In this document: positions 28,389 to 38,247 of the stretch, piece by piece
Numbering within the stretch: the first letter of the stretch is position 1
Layout of the letters: each line of letters begins with the position of its first letter
Source of the DNA: Medakamo hakoo
Lineage: Eukaryota; Chlorophyta; Trebouxiophyceae; Coccomyxaceae
Length of the DNA: 64,000 bases
Reading direction: 5' to 3'
Assembly (NCBI GenBank): GCA_026636295.1
Contig: CP089459.1
Span: 1,054,001-1,118,000, forward strand
The notes under the pieces: generated by a model
What the model was told of the DNA's origin: nothing
The model's database searches: none
The model's input: only the letters and a program-made list of their open reading frames with translations
Program-made: the position numbers and the translations under genes

Positions 28389-29387
28389 CTACTTTTTCGA
28401 CCGGTGCCGCGCCACCGCCCGCCGCACCTCCCTCCCGTCCCGCTGAAACACGGTGGAACGGTACCACTTGAGGATGGCCAGGCTCGCCCGCACGTCCGCG
28501 GCGGCCGTGTGCGCGTCGGGCGCGGCCGGCCCCAGCCGCGGCCGGCTGTGGTACGCCGCCGGGTGCCACCGGTGGACGGCCTCCCCGAGCGACGAGACGT
28601 CCAGGACGCGGTGCGAGAAGCAGGCCGCCAGGCGCGGCATCCTCGCCCGCAGGAAGCAGAGGTCGACGTGGACGGACGAGCCGGCCAGCGTGGCCAGGCG
28701 CGGGCGCTTGGCGCCGCCGTCGGGCGCGTCCTCGCCCGCCGCCGCTTCGAGGGCGCCGGGTGGGGGGCCGCCGCCCGGCCAGCCCATGACGCGGCACACG
28801 AAATCGATGGCCGCCGCCTCCGCGTCCGCGGTGGTCACGCCCGACGCCGCGCACCGGGCCGTGAGCCCCGTGCGCGCGTGCGTCCGCTCAGACCACGCGT
28901 TCATGGACGCCAGCACGGCGGCCGGGTGGTGGATCGCGACCGCCGGGCCGGGCGTCTCGTGCCCCAGCTCGCCGTCCGTGGCCAGCATGGCCAGCTCCAG
29001 GATGGCGTCGCCGCCCGGCCCATAGTCAAGTCCCGTCATTTCCAGGTCCAACCATATCAGCGGGTGTTTCAGGAGTGGGGCGGTGGTGGTGCGGGGCTCC
29101 GGCGGCGCCCGGCCGGCGGGGAGCCGGCCGCTTGCACTGGCGGGGTTGGGCGCGGCGGTGGTGGTGCGGGGCTCCGGCGGCGCCCGGCCGGCGGGGAGCC
29201 AGCCGCTCGCACTGGCGGGGTTGGGCGCGGCGGTGGTGGGCGGCGCTCCCTGTCCCCCGCCGCCACTCCCACCCCCACCCGCCGACGGCGCCGCGGCCCG
29301 CTCGGATGAGGGCGACGACGCCCTCGTCGAGTCAGGGCTCTCCAAGGACAGGGCCGCGAACGGGTTGGAGGACGGTGGGGCGGCCAT
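28389..29387 (-). CDS. Oligoribonuclease (DEDDh 3'-5' exonuclease, REXO2/Orn family)
   Basis: A 332-residue protein. Oligoribonucleases degrade very short RNAs to mononucleotides, in organelles or cytosol. The catalytic core starts at about residue 105 with LIWLDLEMTGLD (metal-binding Asp and Glu), continues with ILELAMLATDGEL, SSVHVDLCFLRARMPRL and LDVSSLGEAVHRWHP, and ends HTAAADVRASLAILKWYR with the general-base His and last Asp. The core is longer than bacterial Orn because of a Pro/Ala insertion near 215-235. The N-terminal ~100 residues are low complexity and include a 25-residue unit twice in a row (AAPNPASASG...PPEPRTTT). Only 99 bp separate its start codon from that of the divergent LHCI gene. 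Confidence 0.9.
   Translation of the reverse strand: MAAPPSSNPFAALSLESPDSTRASSPSSERAAAPSAGGGGSGGGGQGAPPTTAAPNPASASGWLPAGRAPPEPRTTTAAPNPASASGRLPAGRAPPEPRTTTAPLLKHPLIWLDLEMTGLDYGPGGDAILELAMLATDGELGHETPGPAVAIHHPAAVLASMNAWSERTHARTGLTARCAASGVTTADAEAAAIDFVCRVMGWPGGGPPPGALEAAAGEDAPDGGAKRPRLATLAGSSVHVDLCFLRARMPRLAACFSHRVLDVSSLGEAVHRWHPAAYHSRPRLGPAAPDAHTAAADVRASLAILKWYRSTVFQRDGREVRRAVARHRSKK
29081..29230. repeat. In-frame 75-bp tandem duplication inside the oligoribonuclease gene
   Basis: The 75-bp unit at 29081-29155 recurs at 29156-29230 with very few differences, giving two near-identical 25-residue repeats in the N-terminal extension. The near identity suggests a recent duplication. Confidence 0.9.
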
Positions 29388-29486
29388 CCTCACAAGAAAA
29401 AAAGGGGCAATGGGTGCGGGTGCGGGCGCGGGCTCCCCGCTCACTCCTCCATCCCACCCCCCCTGACCCCCACACAAGACACACCC

Positions 29487-30897
29487 ATGGCTGCGACTCT
29501 CCGTACCTCTGCCGGCGCCGCCGCGCGCGGCTCCGTGGCCGCCCGTGCCGCCGACAAGCCTGTCTGGTTCCCCGGTGAGTCATTTTTCGTGTCAAATTTG
29601 AGGCGGCGGCGGCCGGGCGCGCGGAGGGGAAAAGGAAAAAACGCAGGCCAGGGCACTGCCCCCCGGCACGCGGGCGCGCTCGACCTGCCTCCAGGCGCGC
29701 CGAAATGCTCACGACCAAAAAAAAACGCCCAAACCCCCCTCCACACACCCTTCAGGCGCCGTCGCCCCCGCCCACCTGGACGCCGCCAACCTTCCGGGCA
29801 ACCGGGGCTTCGACCCCATGTGCTTGGGCGCGGACCCCAAGGCCCTGGCGTGGTGAGTGCGCGGGGGAGGCAGGGAAAAAAGTGGGTCGGAGCGCCGCGC
29901 CGCCGCGCGTGTGCGGGGCCAAGGGCGGCCGCCCGCCCCAGTGTCGGACGCCGTCCCCACTTTGCCAGGCTGGGGCGGGAGCATTCGAAGCTGTCGTTTC
30001 ACGCGGCCGGAAGACCGAAAGCGCTCGCCCCGGCTCCGAAATTCGGGCGCCGCCTGTGCCCGGCGCCGGCCCCGCGACCCGTGCCCGCGGCCCACCCCTC
30101 CCCTCTCCGCACTCCCGCCCTCACGCCCTTCCCGCTCGCCCACCCCCTTTCTCCACACACAGGCACCGCCAGGCCGAGCTGGTCCACTGCCGCTGGGCCA
30201 TGCTGGGCGTGGCCGGCATCCTGGTCCAGGAGGTGCGTTGGTGGGCGGGGAGGGGGGCAGCGCATGGAGATAAGGCTTCGCCCAGAGATAACGCGAAAAA
30301 AAAAAAAAAAAACTCCCCCACCCTTCCACTCCCTCACCACCACCCTCGACACACACACACACACACACACACGCACAGATCGTCAAGCCGGACATCTTCT
30401 TCTACAACGCCGCCCTGCCCGAAAACATCCCGAAATCCCTGTTCTTCGGCGGCCCGACCGGCAAGCTCAACTACGGCGGCCTGCTGGCCTGGGAGTTCCT
30501 GCTCATGCACTTTGTCGAGGTGCGCCGCTGGATGGACATCAAGAAGCACGGGTCGGTCAACGACGACCCCATCTTCAAGGGCAACCGCGTCCCCAACCCG
30601 GAGCCGGGCTACCCGGGCGGGCCCTTCGACCCGCTGGGCTTCGCCAAGGGCGACTTCAAGACGCTGCAGACCAAGGAAATCAAAAACGGGCGCCTGGCCA
30701 TGGTCGCGTTCATGGGCTTCATCATCCAGGCGCAGGCGACGGGCGAGGGCCCGCTGTCCAACCTGGCGGCCCACCTGTCCTCGCCGTTTGCGCAGAACTG
30801 GACGCACAACATCGGCACGTGCAAGATCCCGTCCTCCGTGGACGTGGAGGGCATCAAGATCCCGATGACGTGCCTGTGGCCGGGCCGGCAGGCGTGA
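29487..30897 (+). CDS. LHCI-type light-harvesting chlorophyll a/b-binding protein
   Basis: The four-exon model is join(29487-29574, 29756-29852, 30163-30232, 30379-30897), 257 residues. It binds chlorophyll and carotenoid in the photosystem I antenna of the thylakoid membrane. The transit peptide is [21 protein letters not shown]; the mature part starts [13 protein letters not shown]. Helix 1 carries the LHC motif [19 protein letters not shown] and helix 3 the matching [27 protein letters not shown], with the chlorophyll-ligand Glu/Arg pairs intact. The middle region ([10 protein letters not shown]) and C-terminal [12 protein letters not shown] tail fit LHCA rather than major LHCII proteins. 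I cannot fix the LHCA number. Intron 3 ends in a CA repeat before its AG. It shares a 99-bp head-to-head promoter with oligoribonuclease. Confidence 0.93.
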
Positions 30898-31100
30898 GTG
30901 TGTGGGTGACGCGCGCGCGCGTGTGCGTGTGCGTGTGTGTGCGCGTGTGCTTTTTTCGTGTGTGTGATGGTGGAGGAAAGTGGTTTTTGTTGAGAGAGAG
31001 ACGCCCCGAGTGTGACAACGAGAGAGAGAGAGTGCGTGACGCACCAAAAGGTGGACAGAACAGAAAAAAAAACGCCTCCACAGACCGCATTTTTTGTCCC

Positions 31101-31105
31101 CTACA
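31101..31105 (-). terminator. TGTAG, candidate polyadenylation signal of the Rab escort gene
   Basis: Read on the minus strand TTTGTAGG lies 31 nt past the stop codon at 31136. Confidence 0.3.
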
Positions 31106-31135
31106 AACAACCTGTGCCCGTCTACACGCTCTCCC

Positions 31136-33262
31136 TCACTTTTCGTCGTCGTCGCCCGCGTCCATGGCCGCCAGCGCCGCCGCCAGCGACGCCGCGGCTT
31201 CTTCATCCGAGCCGTCGTCCACTTCGATGGGCGCGGCGGCTTCGGCGGCGGCGGCGGCGGCAGCAGGCGCCGCAACAGTCGGAAACAGACTCACACTCCC
31301 ATCCGGCCACAAGCGCGCGAGCGCCCTGCCCGCGTCCGCGACCGCCGCCGCCGCGGCAGACAGCGCGCCTGTTGGCGGTGGCAGCAACGCGACATTGGCT
31401 GGCAAGCCGTCCGTCGCGGCCTCACCCCCAGCCGGGCCCGGTTCGCGGTAGAAAGCGGCGAACAAGACGGACGGGCGGGTGGCTGCGTTTTCCCCACCCG
31501 CCTCCGCCGCCGCCTCACCTCCATCCAGGCGCGCGAGTGCCGCCAGGGCTGGGCGGAGGTCGGCTTCCGGGCCCGCGCGCGAAGTCGCGGGCGTGGACAG
31601 GTACAGCACGACTTGACCGGGCGGGCACGCGGCCGTGGGCGAGCCGACTTGCAGCCCACGGACGGCGTGCGGCGGGAAGCCGGGGGCGGTGCCAGCGTGG
31701 CCGCCGCCGCCGGCGCCACCGGCCGCCAGGCACCGCGGCGGCAGGACCAGGACGGCGGTCGTGCCGTCCGGGGATGGAGGGGCGGGGATCGAGCCTGCGG
31801 CCTGTGCAGGCTGGACCGGGCCGTCCAGGATGGCGATGGCCCGTGACACGGCGGGCGGCGGCGCGTCGTCGGACGCTGGACCAGCGGGCGGGAACAGCGC
31901 GACGCCTTCGCGCCCGCCCCACTCCGCGCCGCCCACGCCGGCGAGCGCCTCTTCCGCCGCGGCGAGGGCACGGCAGGTCAAGCGCTGGCCGGATGCGAGG
32001 CGGACAGCGGACGCTCTGAGCGGCGCGCCGTCGTCGTCGCCGCCACCTCCGCCGCCTCCGCCGTCGAGCTCGACGGACACGACCGCCCGGCGCAGGGCGG
32101 CGCACCCGCCCGCGACGGCCGCCGACCGCGCAAAGGCTTGCGGCAGCTCGCCACACCCGTGCACGGGCGCCAGCAGAGCGCCTCCAGGCCCGTACCGCCC
32201 CAGGGACGCCAAGTACAGGGACAGGGCCCGGCCGCCGTCCCGGCCGGTCAAGGGCGCCGCGGCCCACGCGGGCGGGGACGGGATGGGTGGAGGCGGCGAC
32301 GGCGGGCGGCCGTCGCCCTCCCCACCCTCCACCACCACCTCCCGCCCTTCCCAGGCGCCCTGGTCCGCGTCCGCGCCCGCCAGGCCGTACACGACAGCGT
32401 CGGCTACAGCCCGGGGCAAACCCGCGGCCGCGACGATGGCGGCCAGGGGCGTGGACGGCGAGTGGAGCGGGGCGGCGAGCGGGCCGGACGCGGGCGCGCA
32501 CCCGCCCGCGCCCAACCCGTCGGCCACGCTCGACAAAAACCGCATCACCCCCCGCTTCTCCGCCAGGCCCAGGCGCGCGTCCCGGAAGACGTCGGCCCGG
32601 CCGGCCGGGACGGGGGCGAGACCCTTCACGCCCCCGCCCTCGTACACGTAGCCGGGCCCGGCCAGGCGGAACTCTGTGTACGGCCCCGCGCCCGCCGCCA
32701 GCAGCGCGGCGACGGCGGGGCCCGCCGCGTACAGCGGCGCCGGCGCCAAGTCCAGCGCGTACGAGCGTGGCGGCCCCAGTTTGTCCTTGTGTGGAATGAG
32801 CAGGGACGCTCCCGGGAGCGCGGTGTGGCGCGGGCGTGGCAGCAGGATGGCCCGGCCGTCGCCGCCGTCGTCGGATGGAGGCGGGGAAGGGGGGGCAGGG
32901 GCCGGCGCCGTCGACGCGCACGGCGCGGGCGGCGGGCCTCCCCCGCCCGCCCCTCTCACCCAGGCCACCAGCTCGTCCAGGTTGAGCGTGGCCCACGGCC
33001 CACCAAAGCGCGGCGCCGCATCCAGCTGCAGGACGGACTTGCCGGCCCGGGCGGTGGCGCTGGGGTGGGATGGGGGTGGGGAGCGCGTGAGAAAACGCGG
33101 TGCGCGTTTTTTTTTTCCTTTACTAGCGCCCGCCAGAACTCTCGCTCACCTAGCCACCAGGCACTCTCCCAGCCCTGTGCCGAGCACGATGACATCCCAG
33201 TCCGTGGGTTCTATGGGCGGGTCATCGGGCAGGGGGCGGGATGGTGGAGCGTCCACATCCAT
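31136..33262 (-). CDS. Rab escort protein (REP/CHM, Rab GDI superfamily)
   Basis: The model is join(31136-33059, 33150-33262), 678 residues. REP presents newly made Rab GTPases to geranylgeranyl transferase II and delivers them to membranes. Exon 1 gives MDVDAPPSRPLPDDPPIEPTDWDVIVLGTGLGECLVA, and a 90-bp intron joins it to SATARAGKSVLQLDAAPRFGGPWATLNLDELVAW, the FAD-like GxGxxG fold and first conserved region of GDI/REP proteins. Later family blocks include SYALDLAPAPLYAAG, VKGLAPVPAGRADVF and LYLASLGRYGPGGALLAPVHGCGELPQAFARSAAVAGG. The length, greater than the ~450 residues of GDI, favours REP. Ala/Gly/Pro-rich spacers occur between blocks and the C-terminus is acidic (DAGDDDEK). It fits a role in membrane traffic. 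Confidence 0.87.
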
Positions 33263-33347
33263 TTTTTGTGTGTGTGAAAGCGGGCATCGGTTTTTCTTGC
33301 TTGTTTCCCTTGCAAACCTTCACCCCTCACTCCCCGCCACCCCCGCC

Positions 33348-34319
33348 TCATTCGCACACCACATCACTAAACATGGCCACCTGCCGCCGCCGGCAGCTCC
33401 GCACGGCTCTCAGCTGCACGTCAAACACTTCACACTGTTTGGCTGAGAAAAAGGTTTGCGGGCCCACGGGCGGGCCCAGTTCGGGGGGGACGACCAGCCG
33501 CCGCGCCCCGCCCGGCTTCATGCCGCGCAGCCCCAGCTCAAAGCCCGGGATGAGGCCGCCGATGCCCAGCCGGACCTGGGCGGGACGGCCCTTGGACGCC
33601 GACGAATCGATGCGCGCGCCCGACTCGTTGTAGGCGGTGTAGTCAAAGACGACCTCCTGGCCGTCCGTCGGGAAGGGGGCGGACGTGTCTCCCGCGGCCA
33701 GGTCGCGGTAAATCAGGCCTGTTTCCGGGTCGGCAGTGAACCCGTCTGCGAGCACCTTGATGTCGTAGCCCTGGCGGACAAACAGCGGGAAGGAGCCGTC
33801 GTCCGGCGCCGCGTTTTGGGCCTGGACGCGGCGGTTGACGTCGAGCGCGGTCTTCTCCGCGGGGGTCAGGTCCGCGGCGGCCGAGGTTGGGAGCAGCGTC
33901 GTCGTACCACCGTCCAGCACCGTGTCCGTGCGCGAGGGCAGGAGGCGGGACTTGAGCGCCGCCCCGGACTCTTGCTGCTGCTGCGGGGGCGGCGGCGGAG
34001 GTTGGGCTGCGGCGGCAGCCGCGACCGCCTCGCCCTCCGCGGCGAGCGCGGCCTGGGCTTCCGCGACCGCGTCGTCCACGACTGCTGCGGGCTCATCTGC
34101 ACGCACCGGGCCAGCCTTAGACGTGAGCAGCGTCGTCAGAAGCGTGGCGGCCAGGGTGTGCCGGCGGGTGACGAGAGGATGAGAAGAATCGGCGCGCGGG
34201 TTGCTGCGGTCGGGCAGGGCGGCGCGTGGGACGCCGGACGCGCGCTGCGAGGTTGACGCTGTGCGACTGGGTGCACAGGTGCCCTGAGCGCACGGCGAGC
34301 GGGGCAGGGCGGCGGGCAT
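33348..34319 (-). CDS. FKBP-type peptidyl-prolyl isomerase, thylakoid lumen
   Basis: A 323-residue single-exon protein. FKBPs catalyse proline cis-trans isomerisation. The first ~80 residues form a bipartite plastid signal: a Ser/Arg-rich transit part, then a twin-arginine lumenal signal VTRRHTLAATLLTTLLTSKAGPVRA, which suggests Tat import. The FKBP domain at about 190-305 includes GQEVVFDYTAYNESGARIDSS, RLGIGGLIPGFELGLRGMKPGGARRLVVPPELG and the closing CEVFDVQLRAV. Several active-site aromatics typical of FKBP12 are substituted, as in other lumenal FKBPs, so isomerase activity may be weak. A Gln/Pro/Ala-rich linker precedes the domain. It lies head-to-head, 330 bp away, with an ABC1-family gene. 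Confidence 0.87.
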   Translation of the reverse strand: MPAALPRSPCAQGTCAPSRTASTSQRASGVPRAALPDRSNPRADSSHPLVTRRHTLAATLLTTLLTSKAGPVRADEPAAVVDDAVAEAQAALAAEGEAVAAAAAAQPPPPPPQQQQESGAALKSRLLPSRTDTVLDGGTTTLLPTSAAADLTPAEKTALDVNRRVQAQNAAPDDGSFPLFVRQGYDIKVLADGFTADPETGLIYRDLAAGDTSAPFPTDGQEVVFDYTAYNESGARIDSSASKGRPAQVRLGIGGLIPGFELGLRGMKPGGARRLVVPPELGPPVGPQTFFSAKQCEVFDVQLRAVRSCRRRQVAMFSDVVCE

Positions 34320-34649
34320 GGCAACGCTGGATTGGTTTGGCACACGCGACCCCCCCCCCCAAAAAAGGAGTCTGGTGTGGCTAGCGGCCTCAGAGCGCAG
34401 AGTCGCGAGCGACGCAGCGTGTCTCGACAGGCATTGCGGCCTCGCGCGCGGCCGGCACAAGAGGCCACAGCCCTTTCCGCCTTTTCGGCCGTGTGTCTGA
34501 GGCCGTCTGCCTCCTGGACACGCCAGCTCGTGACCAGAAGAGTGGCGGCCGCCCTCAAAAAACGGCCGGGCGTTGTCTGCCCAACAAAACCACCGCCTCT
34601 ACGCCACCCGAGTGTCTTTCCCCATCCCCCATCCCATTCCGCCCCCAGC
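34320..34649. other. Divergent promoter between FKBP and ABC1-kinase genes
   Basis: A 330-bp head-to-head spacer between two predicted plastid genes. It has a C9/A6 homopolymer junction near 34350-34366 and no coding domain that I can support. Confidence 0.55.
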
Positions 34650-36887
34650 ATGACCTCTCCGCCCTCCTCGTCGTCGTCCGACCTTGACTTCGCGGCCCTG
34701 GCCGCCGCCGCGTCCAACCCTGATGTGGCGGCGGCACCGCCCGGCACCACGGGTTTCCTCGCGTCCGCGGCCCGGGCCGCCACGTTCTGGCGGCGGGCCG
34801 CGGCCGTGTACGGCGCGTACAAGCTCGCCCAAGTCCGCACGGCCGCGGCGAGGGCGGCCGGCGTGGCCGAGGCCGACATCAAGGCCGACTGGGAGCGGAC
34901 GCACACGTGGGCGGGCGCCCAGATGCGGGACATCGCCCTGAGCCTGGGCGGCTTCTACCTGAAGGTCGGCCAACTGTTGAGCAACCGGGTCGACTTTGTC
35001 GCGCCGCCCGTGTGCAAGGCGCTGGCCGTCCTGTTTGACGCGGTGCCGCCCATGCCCGCCGCCGACGTCCGGGCGGTGATTGAGGCGGAGCTGGGCGCGC
35101 CGCCCGACACGTTCTTCGAAGGCCTGGACTTGGACGCGCCCCTGGGCTCGGCGAGCATCGCCCAAGTGCACCGCGCGACGCTGCGCGCGACGGGCGCGCC
35201 CGTCGCGGTCAAGGTCGCGCGCCCGGGCGCGCTCGTCATGCTGGAGGACCTGGCCAACATCCGGGTCGCGGCGTCGTACCTGCAACGCACGGAGCTGGCG
35301 TTTGACCTGACGGCCGCCGTGGACGAGCTGGCCTCCCAGATCCGGCGGGAGTTTGACTTCCGCCTGGAGGCGGCCGCCCAGAACGAGGCGGGCGACGCGC
35401 TGCGCGCGGAGATGGGCGGCCGCATCGCCGTGCCGCGCACGATCCCGGGCCTGGTCACGCCGCGCGTCCTGGTCATGGAGTTCATCCCGGGCACGCCGCT
35501 CCACCGCCTGGCCGGCAGTGGCGCGGCGCCCGGCCTGCCCGCGGCCGTGCGCCGGGCCGCGGCCGAGCGGGTCATCCGCACCCTGGTCGACGCGTATGGC
35601 GTGCAGCTCCTAGGCAGCGGCCTTTTTCAAGCCGACCCTCACCCGGGTAACGTGCTCGTCGACGTGGCGGGCGGCGGCCGCGTCGGGCTCATCGACTTTG
35701 GCCAGTGCAAGCGCCTGACGCCGGAGCAGCAGGCGGGCTTTGCGCGGCTGCTGCTGGCGCTGGCCGCGGCCGGCGACCCGGCCGACACGCCGCTGGACCG
35801 CATGTACGACGCGCTGTCGCCCGACCAGGTCGCGGAAGTCGCGGACGCCATGGCGGACCTGGGCATCGTCACCGAACTCACGCCGCTGGGCGAAAAGTGC
35901 GGCCGGTCGATCGAAAACCTGCGGGTCGGCGCGGCCGCGCGCATGTTTGACTCCCGCGGCCGCGTCCAGCCGTTTGCGCCCAACTCAACGATCAAGATGC
36001 TGCGGACGACCACGTTTCCGCCCTCCCTGTTTTTTGTGTTGAGGACGGTCCAAATGCTGCGAGGCCTGGCGACGGCGGCGGGCGTGGAGGTCAGCGTGGC
36101 AACCCTGTGGGCGCCGCGGGCGGCCCGGGTCCTGGGCCGGCCGCCGCCGCCGACCCGGGCGCGGCCGTCCTTTGCGCCGGCGCCCGCCTGGGTGGGCGGG
36201 CCCGTGCCCGGCGGGCTGGCTCCCGCCGACCGGGCGTGGGCGGACGGGCTGCTGGGCCGGGCGGTGACCGCCCCGCCCTGGGCGCGGCCGGCCTGGGTGG
36301 CCGCCCACGCGGCCGCGGTCGTGGGCGTGGGCGCGGCCGCCCGCGCGCTGGCGTGCGCGGCGCCGGGCGCCGCCGGCGCGGCCGGCGCGGCCGCGCCGCT
36401 GCTCGCGCTCTACGCCGCGGCGCTCGCGCTCCAGGCGTCCTGGCCCGCCGTCCTGTTGACCGCCCGCCGCCCGTCGTACGGCGTCGCCCACGGTGCCGCC
36501 ACTCTGGCGGCGTGCCTGGCCGCGGCCGCGATGGCGGCTGGGGCGGGGCGGGCGGCTGGTGCAGCGCTCCTGCCGCTGTGCGTGGGCGTGGGCGCAGGCG
36601 TGGCGGTCTCCTCCGCGCTGTGGGCGGCCGCATCCCGCCGCGGGTCGGACGCGTGGGAAGGGGGTGAAGGGGACGAGGTTGGCGAGGCGTCGCCGACCTC
36701 GGCGACTGTGCCGCCGGCGTCTTCTCCCGCTGCTCCCGTGGCTGTGGCGGCGGCCGTCCGCCCGCCGCTCGCCCGCCCGCGCCGGCCGCTCCTGCCTGCC
36801 CTCCCGTCCGTCAGGCGCCCGCACGCCACCCGCCCCCTCCGCCCTCGCCCGGCTGCTGTGCCCCACCCCCTCCTGGCCTTTGCGTGA
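34650..36887 (+). CDS. ABC1/ADCK (UbiB-family) atypical kinase with hydrophobic C-terminus
   Basis: A 745-residue single-exon protein. ABC1K proteins regulate quinone and isoprenoid-lipid metabolism in plastids and mitochondria. The signature KxGQ segment is LSLGGFYLKVGQLLSNR; the altered nucleotide loop is LGSASIAQVHRA; VAVKVARPG holds the ATP-binding Lys. The catalytic loop is FQADPHPGNVLVD and the metal-binding DFG is LIDFGQCKRL, so the ATPase or kinase residues all look intact. After the kinase domain (about residues 90-470) there is a proline spacer and about six Ala-rich hydrophobic segments (about 550-670), then a basic Pro/Ala tail. The multi-helix tail suggests stable membrane anchoring. 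It may be plastid or mitochondrial; the divergent FKBP neighbour favours plastid only weakly. Confidence 0.88.
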   Translation: MTSPPSSSSSDLDFAALAAAASNPDVAAAPPGTTGFLASAARAATFWRRAAAVYGAYKLAQVRTAAARAAGVAEADIKADWERTHTWAGAQMRDIALSLGGFYLKVGQLLSNRVDFVAPPVCKALAVLFDAVPPMPAADVRAVIEAELGAPPDTFFEGLDLDAPLGSASIAQVHRATLRATGAPVAVKVARPGALVMLEDLANIRVAASYLQRTELAFDLTAAVDELASQIRREFDFRLEAAAQNEAGDALRAEMGGRIAVPRTIPGLVTPRVLVMEFIPGTPLHRLAGSGAAPGLPAAVRRAAAERVIRTLVDAYGVQLLGSGLFQADPHPGNVLVDVAGGGRVGLIDFGQCKRLTPEQQAGFARLLLALAAAGDPADTPLDRMYDALSPDQVAEVADAMADLGIVTELTPLGEKCGRSIENLRVGAAARMFDSRGRVQPFAPNSTIKMLRTTTFPPSLFFVLRTVQMLRGLATAAGVEVSVATLWAPRAARVLGRPPPPTRARPSFAPAPAWVGGPVPGGLAPADRAWADGLLGRAVTAPPWARPAWVAAHAAAVVGVGAAARALACAAPGAAGAAGAAAPLLALYAAALALQASWPAVLLTARRPSYGVAHGAATLAACLAAAAMAAGAGRAAGAALLPLCVGVGAGVAVSSALWAAASRRGSDAWEGGEGDEVGEASPTSATVPPASSPAAPVAVAAAVRPPLARPRRPLLPALPSVRRPHATRPLRPRPAAVPHPLLAFA

Positions 36888-36939
36888 AGTGTTGTCGTAA
36901 AAAAAGTGCAGATCGTGTCTTCGTGTGTGTCGATTTTCC

Positions 36940-38039
36940 CTACCTGCCACCACCGCCGCCACTCGCCCCCGCCCGCACCAGCGCTTTCAGGCTCGCCATC
37001 GTCGCCCCGCCCACGGCCGCTTGCATGATGGGTCCTTCCGCACCTGCCGCCGCTGCGTTGTGCGCCCGTTTAGCGCGGTACGCGGCGACGACGGCTTCCC
37101 GCGCCGCGTCGCGCTCAGCGGGCGACAGCAGCGGCTGGCGCGGCCGCCCACCCCCCTCTCCACCCGCCTCCACGCCCGCCGCCCGTGCCGCCGCGTCCCG
37201 CAGCTGTTTGGCGAACAGTTTGGACAGCTTGTCGCCACGGGATGGGAGCGCGGACGGCGGCGCGTCTGTGCCTCCGCCCCCATCATCCACCCAGTGCCGG
37301 CGTTTCAGGTGGGCGGGCAGCGGGGCGTCGACGCGCTCCCCAAACGCGGGCGCGCCGCCCGCGGACCGCAGCGCTTCCTCCTCCTCGTCCGACGACAGCC
37401 CGCCGCGCGCCCGGCGCCGTTTGGCCGCGGCTTTGCGCGCTTCCCGGGCTTTGCTGCGTTCCCGGCGTTTGGCCCGGCGCGCGCTGTCGGCTGCGGCGAG
37501 GGCGGCGGTGGCGGCGCTGGTGGATGGTCGTTGGGGTGCTGGAGCAGCAGCAGCGGCCGGAGCAGCGGGAAGGGGCGTAGGAGGGGATGGCGCTGAGGCG
37601 GGTGGGCCGTCAGCCTCGTGCCTCGCGCCCGCGGACTTGGCTTTTTTGCGCGTGGCCGCAGCTTCAACGGCGGCCTGGATTGGGGAGTGGGGAGTGAAAG
37701 GGTTGCGGTGAGCGTCGAGGCCGTGCACGGGCGCGAATGTTTTTTTTTTCCTCCGCCCCACCACCACCCACAGGCCACCACCGCACCTTGGCCGCCAGCA
37801 TGTTGCGCAGGCTACGCGGCAGGCGGTCCGGCGCGTCTGCCTTGATGGGCCCTGGTGCCAAGACTTTGAGGCCCAGGCGGTCCTGTTGGGAGACAGCGAA
37901 GAGGGAGCGCGTGAGAAAAAACGAGCGGCGGCCCGCGCATGCGTCGACGGAAAAAAAACAACGCCTGCCGCTCCACACTCACCACCCGGGCGTTGATCAG
38001 GTTGGTGGCCCGCCGGCGCTGGCTCAGGCCCCTGCCCAT
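36940..38039 (-). CDS. Nucleolar CCDC137-like basic protein
   Basis: The three-exon model is join(36940-37674, 37787-37882, 37983-38039), 295 residues. Exon 1 is MGRGLSQRRRATNLINARV, exon 2 DRLGLKVLAPGPIKADAPDRLPRSLRNMLAAK, and exon 3 starts AAVEAAATRKKAK. Junctions are GT-AG and keep the frame. The protein is highly basic with a long Lys/Arg/Ala helix (SARRAKRRERSKAREARKAAAKRRR), an acidic SSDEEEE patch, and an Ala/Arg-rich tail. The RLPRSLRNMLAAK block resembles the IPFxLREIM segment of CCDC137-type nucleolar proteins, and the neighbour is DCAF13/Sof1, a rRNA-processing factor. The family assignment is tentative; a general RNA-binding or nucleolar protein is what the composition supports. 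Confidence 0.6.
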
Positions 38040-38216
38040 TCTGCTGCTGGTGTGGGGGTGGAAGGCGGCAGGCGAGGGGACTGCGCGTGTGTGTTATTTT
38101 GGGGGGGGGAAGCGAGCGTGGCTAGCTCGCAGGTCTGGGACCAACCCCTGCCCCTCCAGGAAAACATTTCCTCTCCATGCCGTGAGTGAGAGCGACGACC
38201 GTGCCGTCGTGCGTCG

Positions 38217-38221
38217 TTACA
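38217..38221 (-). terminator. TGTAA, candidate polyadenylation signal of DCAF13
   Basis: On the minus strand TGTAAC lies 26 nt past the DCAF13 stop at 38248. It is an exact match to the chlorophyte consensus. Confidence 0.45.
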
Positions 38222-38247
38222 CGAAACAAAAACACACCCCACCCTTG

